Shown here: positions 1-12,112 of the stretch, piece after piece
Numbering within the stretch: the first letter of the stretch is position 1
Layout of the letters: each line of letters opens with the position of its first letter
NCBI RefSeq assembly: GCF_000006565.2
Contig: NC_031477.1
Coordinates: 2,636,043-2,700,042, forward strand
Source of the DNA: Toxoplasma gondii ME49
Lineage: Eukaryota; Apicomplexa; Conoidasida; Eucoccidiorida; Sarcocystidae
Direction: 5' to 3'
Length of the DNA: 64,000 nt
Position numbers and translations under genes: made by a program
Notes under the pieces: generated by a model
What the model was told of the DNA's origin: nothing
Seen by the model: the letters and a program-made list of their open reading frames with translations, nothing else
The model's database searches: none

Positions 1-158
1 GGAAACGAACGTGTTTTTTCTCCCTTCTCCTGGTGGCCTTCTGTGGTTCGTGCGAAGCCAAGAAGACGGGATGAAATGACCAGCTTCTGGAAGGGAGAAC
101 AAGAGAAATTGTCGGTCTGGGTAATACCCCCCCTCGAACGTCTGTCCCTTACCCCGCC
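1..158. promoter_or_regulatory. 5' flank of the bL21 gene
   Basis: This short stretch precedes the first ATG of the bL21 gene. It contains no in-frame coding sequence that I can support and is most simply promoter or 5' untranslated sequence. The ATG at 159 sits in the context gccATGg, which is a good eukaryotic start context. Confidence 0.35.
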
Positions 159-3100
159 ATGGGATTCCCTTTTTTGTCGGCTTCCGATTCTCGTCATTTT
201 TCTTCCAACGTTCCGCTGCGACGCTCCCAGCGACCTAGGCCAGGGCGACTGCTGCTGCCCTTGATCATTTGGGGAATTCTCGCGTCTTTCTCGGCTGCAG
301 GTCACGACCTTTCTTTTACGTCTACGAAAGCAGTACCACTGTCTCTTTCTGTGTCTGTTCCTTCCCGAGACTCTCCTCCCTTCGTTCTCTCCGACGCACG
401 ACCTTCCTTGAGGTGCCGGAGTTCCCCGGATGCCGTGGCCTCGAATCGCCCGCAGAGCCTTGATGCCCCCATTTCTGCTCTTCAAGAGGGATGCACCGTA
501 CCGAAGGACTTTTGTGGAGGGGAAAGACAAACACGGACAGATAGACCTAGGGACTGTGTCCTGCTTTGTACGACCTTGAAGAAACACGATGACACACACA
601 CATCCCTGCAACGCGCTCGTCGGACAAGGGACACGAGTCGCGCTTTCTTGTCGTCCTCTTCTGTGTCTTGGCAAGCTGGGAAGCTAGAGAATTCTTCCTT
701 CGGAGTTCGTTTCACAGAGGGAAGACAATCCTGTCGTAGTTTCTCCCCGTCAACGCCTTGCTTGTCGGGCGTGCCTCTGTCATCTCAAACTGATTCCTTT
801 CTCTTCTACCTGGTATGTTCTGCCTCTCGCTCGTTTGCTCTGTCTTCCCGCACGTCTGATCTCTCCCTTTTCAGGCGACCTTCGTCCTCAGCCTGTTGTT
901 CCTCCTCTTGGTCTAGAGCTCTCGCGTCCTTCTCGTTGTCTGGCCCTTTGGCTCCTTCGTCTTCCGCACTTTCCCATCACTTCTCTTCTTCAAGTGCTTG
1001 TCTGCCGTCTCCGTATCTACTTCCGTCATCTCATGCGTCTCCCAGCGGCTCCGCGTCGGACAGGTGTGACCGTCTCAGTTGCTGTGGCTCGTATGTTGCG
1101 TTATCTTCTTCGCACTTGCCTTCTTCATCTCACTTGCCCTCTTCGTCGCGTTTGCTTTCCTCTCTATTGCCGTCTGCGTATCCGTCTGTGGTGTCTCCCT
1201 GTGGATCGTCTTCGCCGAAGCTGCCTCCAACCGAGACTTTTCCTCTGTTTCCTCCGTCCCGTCAATTCACTAAGAAGCGGCGAAGTGCGGAACATGGAGA
1301 CTCGAAGGAGACAACGGCGCGAGAAGACGAGAGGCAGAGGTGGCGCGAAGAAGAGCGGCCGAGTTTGCCAAAGGGCGCTGGTCCGCCAGACGGCAACATG
1401 GGAGACAGAGAGACAGCCGACAAGCAGAGAGAGACACAGCTGTCTCCCGCCTTCCTACCCGAACGGCGCCGGGCGATGTTTCCTATAGTCTCGCCGGCCC
1501 AGCAGAAATTGCTGGGCCTCGCGGATCAGAAGGATCGAAGTGGATCTTTCTTCGTCGCCCACATCGGCGGCACGCAGTTCATCATGGAGAAGGGGAGGTT
1601 TTACGACATGAATCGCATTTATCAGAGAGTCGGTGGCCGCATCCACCTTCACAGGATCATCTGCTACCAAACCCCTGATGGGGAATTTTGGCTGGGAAGA
1701 CCCTACCTCGAAAACGTCCGGGTGCGAAACAGAAGAACTCACCCGTTTTAGTCACTGCCTTCGTCGCTGCTGCGTTGATACGTGCACGGAGGGGCGCGTG
1801 ATGAGGGCTCTCAATATATTCAACACTTGCACATACAAATGGTTGCCCATTTTGCACCGAATCCGCATCTTCACTGATGCCTATTTATATATAACACGGA
1901 TATATATATGTATATGCATGCATATTAGTTAGACGCCTTGAGGAGCACCTGCTTCCGAGCGCCCCAGCGATTTATGTTAATGCTGCGGTGTCTTGGGTTC
2001 CTCCCAGAGTGTCTGAGTGAGCGACTGGAATGTTGTTTCAGGGCGTGCGTTTTCGGCGATCTCCAAGGACTGTACGTGTTCCAATGTGTCGTAGGTGACG
2101 GCGACTGTCGAGAAACATTTCCGAGGACCGAAGATGTACATGGCAAAGGCTCGGCCGAAGAAATGGCGCAAATATTTTTCGCACCGACAGGACCTGACGC
2201 GAATTCGGATTAACGAAGTGGAGTTGCTGCGAAATCCTGGTGAAGAGGAGTCGGCGAGTGTGCCCCCCAACTTCACGACTGATAACCCAATTTACGCAGC
2301 CCTTATGGTATGCAAACCGCCACTGTGGACTGCTAAAGACAGATAAGTGTTTTTCCATATCCTAGTGATGCTCAGGATTGCTTCAGCCGACAAAAACAGC
2401 GTGGAAATGTATTTATCGGCGTGATACAATGTCAATTCTAGCTACATTGCGACTCAGTCACACCATACGCAGTTCCAGAGCAGCTCCGAGTCGCCGTGAT
2501 GCATTGGAATCGCTCGAAGTGGACCAGGTATACAAGACGTCTTTACGGCTAACGGTAGACTGCGGAGAGCTGGCTAGCGACTATGTGAATGTGGTTCCCT
2601 TCGCGAAGCACGTGCGTTTTTCTGTACTTGGTGTGATCGGTCTTGAAAGTCGAATTAGTCCCAGTCATGCCCTGGGAGACTCGACTGTTGCATTCCTTCG
2701 GGGCCTAGTAGGAACTACGTGTCTTCGGGTGGCGAAATAGAGCGTGGAACGTACCGAGACGGAAACTGCTTCCTAAAGCATGCACCCAGCGTTTCGTCTG
2801 TTCAGTCGTTCGTGCTTTCTCTGTGTCCCGTCGCTGCACACTTTCTGTGAGGCGGGCCGTTGTGGTCGCCTTTCGATTCAGCTCCGTTTAGTGTGGTTTC
2901 TTTTAGCTACCATCAGGGCATGTGCCAAGCGATGAAATGCATTTATCGCGCCACTATTTCGAGCCAGTTTCGTCGTGTTTCTTAGCCAGGAGAACGTGAT
3001 GTCGGCTTCGGTTAAGAGCCCCGTCACTTCCCGCCTGCGCAGAGCTGTCTAGATTGGTTCTGTTTCTTTGAGGCAGGCGCTGCTGTTGCGTTTCTGAGAC

Positions 3101-3355
3101 TCTGTCAAATAAAACTCAGCTGCTTCCTCTCTGTTTTTGCAGGCAAGCAAACAGTTTCGGAAACCCAGTACCGTGCTGCCGCGCATGAAACGCACTTTCA
3201 TGCGTCTGGCATCAAGGGAAGAGTTTCCTCTCATTGGGGAAGACCCCTTGATGAATTTTGACCCCGTTGTCAACCGTCTTCTGATGGACCGCCTTATCGC
3301 TGGTCACTCGGAACTATTCCCCCTCCTTCGTCCCGACAAAAACATGGACACTTAG
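159..3355 (+). CDS. Ribosomal protein bL21, organellar (probably apicoplast)
   Basis: Nuclear gene for a bacterial-type 50S subunit protein L21. Exons: 159-1721, 2095-2307, 3143-3355, all joined in phase 0, giving 662 residues. The L21 core begins near residue 450 (FFVAHIGGTQF, then LGRPYLENVRV). It crosses the first splice junction to give VRVTATVEKH, followed by the conserved KKWRKYFSHRQ and RIRI stretch. The core is preceded by about 440 mostly Ser/Arg/Pro-rich residues. Near residues 30-48 lies a hydrophobic run (LLLPLIIWGILASFSAAG) behind basic residues, like the signal part of a bipartite apicoplast leader. The ATG at 159 is the first in frame. A C-terminal tail of about 70 residues follows the core. 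The family assignment is secure. Apicoplast location is inferred, and mitochondrial use is the alternative. The 2307-3143 join rests only on phase and splice sites. Confidence 0.88.
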
Positions 3356-3870
3356 TCAAAATTTAGGCACTTTGTGGACGGGAGAGACCGACATGAGACG
3401 TGTCGTATCGTGAACTGTGAGGCGAAAACAGTCCTTGAACGGTTTTCGTCGAAATGGTTGAACCATTTCTTATCCGGTCCTTGGTCCGAGCGCGGAGACG
3501 GCAGGGTGGGCAAATTCTGGCGTGACCAGAGGAACTCTTTTGGAAGTAACGGATAAGGAAAGGCAGCGACAAAGAAGAGAGCAATCTTTGGTCGAGTAAC
3601 AAATTTTTCTCTTGACTCAGGAAAAAACCAGATCCCACATACTTGTTCCCCTCTTGTCACAAAACTTTCCGTGGTTCTTCTCTCGCCCACCACCGACGGG
3701 TGAACCACTGAAATGTGCCTCTCCTTCATAAAACTAATATTCTGGTTCCATTATCCTAGTTCTTGGTGAAACATTTTCCCGAAGAGTGCAATTCGAGACA
3801 ACATCTGCAAAAACTCGGGAAAACAAGTAGCGTTCTACATCCACCTGCACGTCTCTCCTACATATATGTA

Positions 3871-3911
<41 letters not shown>

Positions 3912-5207
3912 ACCCATCCTCTGTGACACTATATAATGACGCACCGGTCTGTCTGCACGTGTGAATTCTTGTACATACATGTGCACATTGGTCGTAAACA
4001 TCTGATGAAATATCTGTTTGATCCGTTTTTGCCTCTGCAGGCCAACTGAAAACGTAGTTTTGCATCCTTGTCAATTTTGTCCCAGTTACAGAAGTTCGTC
4101 TTTGAACAAATCATATGAGAGACCGTGTGACAAAGGACACGGTGTTTTTGTGGGAGGATTCAGGTGAGTTTCACAGGCATGTTTGCCTGGGGCGACCTGT
4201 AACAAAAATGCTGCGTTGTTTCGTCCCCCGTCTTCTCTTTTTCTCCGTAGCATACTTTCTAGTTCTATTCTCAGTTCGTTGACGTGATGTTTCCCCCTAT
4301 GCTCGTCTCACTGCGTGCGGTCTCCCCCGGCCGTGTCGCTTGAGTCGGAGAATCAAAAGCATCCTCTGCTGAACAAGTAAATTATCCTATTCACAGCAAA
4401 TGGTTCTGTGCCAAGTGAAGGAACATGTGCACTACAGCTCTTTTCACGCAGAAACTACCAGTGGGCGTTTTGCGCAAGAGCAGCGCCTACTACTGCGTCG
4501 CGAGCGAAGACACGGATCGTTGGATAGCACAACATGAAGCGAACCCACGGCATGCCAGCTTTCACTGCGAATTCGGATTTACTTACCTCACGCTTTCCTC
4601 GTTTCGCTGATAGTTCGAAAAGAAGTGGTTCATCGGAGCAGTACTGGGACAGCGTGGAACACGGTTCCATACAGGGCAAACGGGACAGCATGATGGGGAC
4701 CTAATAGCAGGGACTTTTCATCTTTGTCGTTGCCTTTCTTTGCTTATCCTCCAAACCGTGAAGTTTTGGTCGAAAGACAGAACGAGCATCGCGCACTCCA
4801 TGGTTAATACAGGATGCAAAAAGGAATGAACAGGCAAGAGAAGTGGAATGCCAGAAGACAGGGTGAATCCACTGTTACGCCGTCCCTACGTGACGTCCCT
4901 GCATTTCTTTGTCTCGAACGACAATATGACGCACCGCGGGACACTTCAAGATCACTTTGAACTGGAAGCATACAACAGGGAGAATACACCATTCTCGGTT
5001 GAGAAATCAGCGACTCTGGCCGGCTCTATCACCAGGAAGAGACATACGGGAGGAAACCACTGTTTTCCACGAGAAGTCAGAGGGACTTTTTTGTCAGTAC
5101 GGACGTTCGCCTGTTATCAGTGATTCGTGAAACAACGACACGGTCTGTCCCGACCACGACTCCCGACGAAAATGACACCAGAATAACCTCTTTCGCTATC
5201 TTGAGTA
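3356..5207. other. Intergenic region between convergent bL21 and ERV1 genes
   Basis: These 1.85 kb lie between the 3' ends of two converging genes. They hold a TA microsatellite and only short chance reading frames without splice sites or recognisable protein motifs. I take the region as 3' untranslated and intergenic sequence. Confidence 0.5.
3874..3909. repeat. (TA)n microsatellite
   Basis: About 18 uninterrupted TA dinucleotides lie in the intergenic region downstream of the bL21 gene. Similar runs recur in the SMC1 introns of this window. Confidence 0.9.
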
Positions 5208-6805
5208 TCAGTCATCATCTTCTGACCACTGGACGGCTTTCCATTGGCGAATGAGCTGGGCGGCATCACACGGAAAGGCTGGTCTTTGTAAAGATTCATT
5301 CACATGATTGTGAGCCTCGCACGTCCACACCGAGAGTGACGTTCGTCCGCCTGAGACGACTGGGGGATGTGTCTGTAGACAGGAGACAGAGCGGGAAAAC
5401 GATACATGGAAGCAACAAAAAAAGAGTTCCACAAAAGCGAAACACTCACCGAAAGGGAAAAAAGACCAAAAAGCTGAACCTCTGGAGGGTTAGGTCATTG
5501 GAACGATACAGCAGCTGTGTCGTACGGACTACAGACACTTTTCGTGGAACGACCGATACTAAAGAAGGAACGTGAGACACAACCAGCAAATTGTATAGTA
5601 AAGAACACGCTGAATCGAACATATTATATGTGACACGAGATGTGAACCACGTACAGATATGGACACGCTGCTGGAAGGTTCTCCAGATCACGGTGGTACC
5701 GGACCATGCCTCCACCTTGGCGCTCGGAGTGCATTACGTGGCCAAAACGGAAGGGCACGGTGGATGAGTGCTTGCCTGCAGGTAGGGCGCGAAGTGCGTG
5801 CGGCAATGAACGCACGGAAAAAGAGCGAAGAAGGACTTCAACCATTCTCCTCTCCTATGCTGATCTGCCGTAGCCTGAAACAGACCAGACGCAGTACAGA
5901 ACATACAGCCGTGACAAGTGGACAACGGCAGGGTTTCACAACAAGATCAAAGTATTTCACGCGAGATCCAGAAAGAAGACACAATCAAGTGAACACTCAA
6001 CCGTGGAAGAGCGCACGCTCTCCTGAGAGAAAAAAAGAGCCGGCGGTATGCCCAAATGAATGAAACCACCAAATGCAGCGTACAGCTTCTTATGCCACAA
6101 AATGTGGTGAGGTGCGAGGGTGTGAGCAGCTCCTTCGTTGAAGGCACACCGATGCTTCGTCTCAAGTTACTCGTAACTTCTAGAGACCTCAAAGAAACAA
6201 CAAACTCCAGTCCTCAAAATAAAAAACAGCTGAGGTGGTAACTAAGCTCAACGGCCCAGCTTGTGCAGAAGTTGTCTCAAGCAGAGCCCCCCCAAAAAAG
6301 AAAATATCCATGAATTGGATCTTGCCTGTACACTCCTGTCTGACGTATGCCGCTGCTGTCACTCGAAAAGAGCTGATCCGCAGGACGACGCAAACCTATT
6401 CACAAATCTGCTGACAATGAGGCGGTGCACAGCATGAGAGGTGCAGTGACTAACCGGGTCGTCTTTCCAAGTCGCTGCGGAAGAGTGTAGGAAACTCCAC
6501 GCAGCGCGTCCAATTGACATGCGATCAGGAGGGTCGTCGTCCTCATCCTGTGGCGCATCGTCTTTTAAGATCCGGTCGCGGCAAGCGGCATCTACACATT
6601 GATTGAGTTTCTGTGGAAAGACCTGTGAGGCAAGCAGTGCAGCCGCTGCTGAATGTGACGCCGGCGCGCTTGACCGACCATTTGGTGTGGGCGTCGAGGA
6701 CGCCGGCAGGTTTCGGCTCGCCTGATTACCGTGTGCCAAATCCAGAGAAACAGCAGCTTCGGAACCTGGCGAAGAGAATACGTCCCCCTTCCCGCGAGAA
6801 GACAT
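5208..6805 (-). CDS. ERV1: Erv1/ALR-type FAD-linked sulfhydryl oxidase
   Basis: Flavin-dependent thiol oxidase of the mitochondrial intermembrane space, which makes disulfides in imported proteins. Exons on the minus strand: 6805-6455, 5874-5776, 5372-5208, all phase 0, 204 residues. Family signatures are GRAAWSFLH (99-107), the redox-active FPCVHC (C138/C141), HNHVNE (171-176, flavin pocket) and a CX16C pair (C168/C185). All are typical of the Erv/ALR domain. The leader of about 90 residues is Ser/Ala-rich and contains the only other cysteines, C70 and C75, spaced CX4C. These are candidates for the shuttle disulfide that passes electrons to the CXXC. The intron after exon 2 starts with GC (CTGCAG|GCAAGC) rather than GT. 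The identification is firm. The shuttle role of C70/C75 is inferred. Confidence 0.93.
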
Positions 6806-6976
6806 CCTGCCTATGTAGACCGTGGCAACAGAAACGCAAACACGGTAGTAGGGACGGGAAAATGTGCTTATCTCTCGTTCGCCCGTGTAACTCGTAAAAG
6901 TGCGTCGGCATACAAAGTATTTTCTTCGACGGCGGCTGCTGTTGAGCCTCGCTGTTCCCCTCTGTCAGACAACTCG

Positions 6977-7587
6977 TCAATGAACGGACGACCAAATGAG
7001 ACTCTTACAAAATGGCCGCAGAGAGCCCGCTTCTAGTTGTTTCGCAATAACCTCAGCAGTACGTCTTTCATAGATGTTGCTTCGCAGTAGCTTGTCGCGT
7101 AGACGGCGAAAAGTATCAAAGGGCATACCCTTGTTCTGGACCATATACGGAATAAGATCTATCGACAACACGCCGATGCTTGCTACTGCAAAAGAGTCTT
7201 GCATTGTAGGAAATAATGAACGGTTTAGCGATTTGCACCGAAATCGGTATGAGTGACAAGGGGAGCAGCGCTTTCCTGCACGCTGCTGTTATGTCGGACG
7301 TAGCTACACACAGCCAAGCGCTAATAAGCTGGCCGTCGTTCTACTGTTTGCGTTTTGCAAAGAGGATTTGAAGGGAAGAAAGAACACATTCCACCACAAA
7401 AAACCTTCTGAGTGGCTTGGACTGACTCCACCGTGTTGCTCGCAGAGACACGTAGATCGACACCACTGAGGGCACCAAACGGGACGGGAATTGAGTACGC
7501 AGGAGCAGCAGGCAGCTGCGCCAAGTGGAGAGCGCAACACTCCCTGAGAAGCAGCCGATAAAACAGTTCCACAGTACGTACTGCCAT
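6977..7587 (-). CDS. Unresolved small multi-exon gene, function unknown
   Basis: Two protein-like open stretches lie on the minus strand upstream of ERV1. The upstream one starts at an ATG at 7587 (MAVRTVELFYRLLLRE) and stays open to about 7321. Its FYR-LLLRE start faintly resembles LYR-motif mitochondrial proteins, which is only a suggestion. The downstream one, about 7190-6977, reads SIGVLSIDLIPYMVQNKG and then a basic helical segment before a stop. It also contains a strong donor (GTAAGA at 7008). I could not find a phase-consistent join, so exon borders, start and stop are uncertain. An open frame at 8104-7697 with a basic, Ser/Thr-rich start could be an upstream exon. Confidence 0.33.
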
Positions 7588-8698
7588 ATTGGAAAGCAGC
7601 ACTTCGGTGATCTCGCGTTAGGGATTTGGCACATGCGCGTGCAGCGATTCATGTCCTGCAGCAGCTGCAGTTCTGCTGTAAGAGCTGTCTCGCGCGTCAC
7701 AACGTTTGTCGCATGCGGTACGGCTTATAATCAAGTTCGGATTCGAGAAACTGCCTAGGTGCGCCGCCACGCGTTAGCGGAAAAGGCGGTCGAGAGTGAC
7801 TACGAGGCGCAAGAGTCCGAGCGTAGGAACCACCCATCAGTGGCACATGAACTGTTGCCGCTCTAGCACCTTCGCGGTCTTCTGCTAATGGCTGCTCTGA
7901 GAAACAGCGCCTGGCCTGTGTGGTGGTCCCAAAGGACGATGATGCAGGACGGCCTGCGTCCACTGCCGGGGCGACTGCCCTCTTCCCCTCGATTTCTTCG
8001 CTGATCCTACCGCCGACACCGGTTCCACTTCCCGGTGCGAAATGCCTGCACTCGACAGCCAGCACCGAGCTTTGCGTCACGCACCGGATTCCGAAGCCAT
8101 GCATCCCACCCGTGTAAAGCTGTCAACGCCTGCTCTCCCCTTTTTTTGCATCGTCGTGTTTTCTTCGGAAGGTTGTCCTTGTCCTGGGAAGGCGACCCCC
8201 GTTGACACAGCCGGTCGCTCCGCCGCTGCGCAGTCCAAGTGTTCACGCGCGCTGCCCCACGCGTTGCATTCACCATCTCCGTTCTGCTTTAGTGTTCAGC
8301 AGATTCGCTTATTGCTCTGGGTCGATTGCTTCGTGCGTGCTTGTTTATTTTCTGCGCACACCAAGTGCTGTTTTTCGAACCCGTAGAGTCTCCGTTTAAG
8401 ACCGGTGAAAACAGTTGCTTGGGGCCACAGGTTTGGCAAAGTTAGCGTCACCTTTGGAGGCAGCGTGAACGACTGCAAATTCATTTTATTTATTTCCTGA
8501 TTGAAGAGACAGAGGTCCGGGAAGCTACGTTTGGTACAGTGCCCGCATTACCTTCAATTGCCGCGTGACATTCGTCTGTCTGGGCGGAAGCGGAGTCTCC
8601 ATGCGTATTTGGCTTGGTGAGTTCGTGTCTCGTCAATCTCTCTCATCGCAGCGCTACTTCCGTGTCGCTACAGTCGACGTGTGCCTGACCTCTTGAAA

Positions 8699-10055
8699 AT
8701 GAAGCGCCAACAACCCGACAGAAACAACGCCGAGGCCGCCGCTTGCCAAAAGCAGCGGCGTTTGGAGGAGGACCCTGACGTAAAAGGAAGCGGCTGCTGC
8801 TGTTCCTCTGAGGAAGCTGCGGCTCTGCTGCAGCCTCATATGAAGGACCTAGATGGTATTCAAGCTGAACTTCAGAAGCTCGAGGAGGAGTGCGCGAAGC
8901 AACAGATGGTAGTCCAGAAGGAGTTCGACGAGAAGAAGAAGCCGGTGCTCGTGAAACGTCAAGAGATCATCGACAAGATCCCCGGCTTTTGGTGCAGATG
9001 CCTTCGAAACCATCCTCAACTTGCGTACCTTGTGGAGGAGGACATCCCCATCCTCGAGCATTTGAAGCGCATTGATCTGGATGACAACATTGACGAGCAT
9101 GGCTCGTACAAAATTAAGTTCGTAAGTCGCTCAGGCTTTCCACAGGAAAATCAGGTGATCCCACCATCCGCGTTCTGCAAATGCTTGTATAAGATACCGT
9201 TACTTTATGCGGGTTGGTGGCTGAGGCTAGAACAGTCAAACATTATTCTAGCTACCGTATGCTGGTTGACAATTTTCTTTTTTCTTCCTACAAGACCTCA
9301 ATGACGTTCAGGGTATGCCCTTTACAAACTTGTGTACAAGTAAGCGACTGTACGGTTGCTTTGACCCTGCACATGCAAACAGGTGTGGAGGGGGGACAAG
9401 TCACACATCTTGCCTGCAGTTCGACCGTGTGTGATGGTTTGGCCTCACAGGGGCAAAGAGTTCCATGTTGCGATGTTTGAAATTGTCGCACTTTTACTGG
9501 ATCGATGCTAGTCAACGGTGTCATAATAGTCCTACTTCTCCAATGCATTGTTACCTTGGCTACTGAAACGTTCTGCGTGTCCCACATGGTGTACACAAGA
9601 CCAGCGTTTGTTTTTTGATTGCGGCGGTGCAGACCTTTGACGAGGCGGCGAAAGCCTTTATGGAGCCTTTGGTCCTGGAGAAGCACGTGCAATTCCATAA
9701 CGACCCCTGCTCCGAGGAGGTTGTGAGCGTGACAGAGATCACCTGGAAAGAAGGCAAGTCGCCCGTGGCAGCGGCTGAGGCGAAACGCGCAGGGGATGCA
9801 GATGACGATGTAGATGTGGTTTCTTTCTTTGAGTGGTTCACAAAGGAACCCAGCGAGGAAGCTTCTCGTCTTGAGGTGGGCGAAATCATCCGCAGGGAAA
9901 TCTGGCACGCGCCTGTGCCGTACTTCCTCGATGAGGTAGCTGACATTGACGAAGACGATGACGAGGATTTGAGTGATGAGGACGAAGACGAAGAAGACGG
10001 CAGTGACAATGCCAACGAGGAGGGCGGAGACGAAGACGACGAAGGAGACGAATAG
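8699..10055 (+). CDS. SET/NAP-family histone chaperone
   Basis: Nucleosome assembly protein of the SET (TAF-I/INHAT) subgroup, which binds histones in nucleus or cytosol. Exons 8699-9121 and 9633-10055 join in phase 0 to give 281 residues, close to human SET. Residues about 50-85 form the dimerisation helix. Family motifs follow: IPGFWCRCLRNHP, the DIPILEHL segment, YKIKF joining TFDEAAKAF across the splice (the FxENPYF region of the family), VTEITWKEG and SFFEWFTKEP. The final 35 or so residues are almost all Asp/Glu, the usual acidic tail. The NPYF core reads EAAKAF here. The start is the first ATG, in context aaaATGa. The donor is TTC|GTAAGT and the acceptor is GGTGCAG|ACC. The identification is firm. 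Confidence 0.94.
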
Positions 10056-12112
10056 AAGGCAGGTCTTGCTCGTGGAAAAGTTGAGTACATTTCTTCAGTG
10101 TTGGAGTCCCCTTCTACGATTCCCGTGGCATTTTCGTGCATCCGCTCAGTTTTGCATGCCAAGCAGCCGCGGCATATGATGTGAAGGGGGATTGCACGGA
10201 GACGAGAACTAAAGGCGGTTTTGCTGTTTTGGTGGCGCCTAGTCAACACGTCATCGTTGTCGATAATTTTTGTTTCACACCGTTGGCGTAACGTTGGTGC
10301 TCCCCTCCAAGGCGGCACACCGGTCTCTCTGAAGACGTTTTCATGTACTTTCCTGAATCAGTAAAAAAATGCGAACTGACCCCACTGCATTATCCAGCCA
10401 AATGCCTCATCGGTCAGACGGGAGTCTTCTTGTCTGCTACGACCCACCCTCGCCCTTCCGTCCGAAGCACCATATGCGGTTCTGCATAATGAACCTTAAC
10501 GTCAGTGGGGGGATGCTAGGCTGGTCTTACGGGCTCGACAGCGACGGATTCGCCATGGGCCTAGGTGTTGTGTCATTAAGAGTCGCCTGTCGACAACTGC
10601 GAGTGTGTAATCTAGAACATATCAAAATATTTTGCGGAGGCTCGCGTGAAGGATTGTGGTATACACAAGGAGCTCACGTCGGGTTGAAATAACAGACCTT
10701 AATTCAGAGGGTTTATGCTCTTCTCGCCCACCCGCGATCTGCCCGCAACCTGCACCACTTTTTCACCCGTCTTAGTGTATTCTGTGACGCAGTTGAACAT
10801 AGTTGTGCTTACCCAACAGGCACCAGGTGGCCGTCCCAGCTTCAAGACGTTCGTTTTTTCCGTTAGAAGTCGTGAACCTTACGGTATCATGGTGTTGCCG
10901 AGGTTGCTGATTGATGCCAGGACGACCCGGTGAAAGCAACGTTCATTTCGGTTTTTTCGGTAAGAAAAGCGACTCTGTTCACACTCAGTAAAACCTAAGC
11001 CTTAAGACATGATGAACGTGACCGAACACTCTGCCCGGTGTGTTTCAGCAGAATAACTCACACCATCCGTGAATTAAGGGGGAGCTGGCGTGGTTTGTTA
11101 TGGCATGAAATCAAAGAATGTGCCACCTTATATGCCACTGAAATCTGTTCAACAAAGTGATTAGACGAATGGCGTATCTCCTCACCCGACTCATTCACGA
11201 TAGTGGAGTGGTAGGGTCTTCTACTCCTATTCTGACGTCGAAGAGTAGTCGAGTTCCGTGGTGAAGTTGTTCCGCGTGTTGTATCACGGATTTTACATTT
11301 TTCATGCTACGACGCGATGAGCGCCTTGCGAGCGCCCCTTCATGGGTGCCGGAAGGATATTTATGTGGTGTCGTGTTTAAAAACGCTGACATCGAGAAGG
11401 TCAGCGACTGCCCGTCCGTTGCTAGCAGCAAAACCTGCTAGAACAGAGCAGACCTTCATCCCGTTGGCATGTGTAACCAGCGCCAAGGTTGCCTGTTGTT
11501 TGGAGGCGTGGCCAACAGCACCAGTGATACAGTACACAGTCGGACGTTTCTGAGCGCGGTGGCACGCAAGTCGCACGGACGCAGCAGATAGAGCAAAATG
11601 TACACCACTGTGTTCCGTGCTTTTTCTGCTGGAAACGGCGTCTGGACACACATGCTGAGCTTTGTGTCAGTCCCCCACTAATGCCAGAGATGTTCGCGGA
11701 GCTTCACTGAAATGGTGACTAATTAATGAATATGCAACTTTGCAAAAATGTGGCGTTAAGAGAAACGTGCAAACGCCGCCTGGTTTCAGCTGCGTACGCG
11801 ATTAGTCAACCAACGTGTAGTTTCATTTGTTTTTCACTATCCGCGTCACATGTCATTCACTCCCTTACTTTGCGAGTATTTCCTTTTCCATGCACAAAAT
11901 TGCAATGTGTGCGGCGCATTCTTCACCGCATGGATGGGCTTCTACCTGCTTGTCTATCGCAAGCTATATGACTCACAAAGCGGGTCCAAACGTTGGAGGT
12001 GCTACATGGGGTGACGCGTATACCACACGGAAAAGTACAGCTCGAAAAAAAACGCATTTTAGCACAGGCTCACACTCGCCTTTGACCCACTGTAGCTGCC
12101 CGAACTCGATGG
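10056..12112. other. Intergenic region between convergent genes
   Basis: This 2.06 kb lies between the 3' end of the SET gene and the 3' end of the membrane-protein gene. Only short frames occur on either strand, none with a matching pair of splice sites or a recognisable motif. It probably holds two 3' untranslated regions and spacer. Confidence 0.5.

Noticed and set aside
813..874. Intron-like segment in bL21 exon 1 (GTATGT, then CCCTTTTCAG)
   Set aside because: Removing its 62 bases shifts the frame and separates the leader from the L21 core. It would work only with other unseen splicing.
2378..2740. Open frame between bL21 exons 2 and 3
   Set aside because: No acceptor and donor pair in it matches the phases on both sides, while the direct join is in phase.
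9295..9312. Possible 18-base microexon in the SET gene (flanked by CTACAAG and GTATGC, phase 0)
   Set aside because: Skipping it keeps the frame and gives a better match to the SET/NAP core (YKIKF directly followed by TFDE), so I treat it as intron.
9288..10318. Two minus-strand frames over the SET gene
   Set aside because: They are antisense shadows, the longer mainly from the acidic GAC/GAG tail, which reads as Ser-rich sequence on the other strand.
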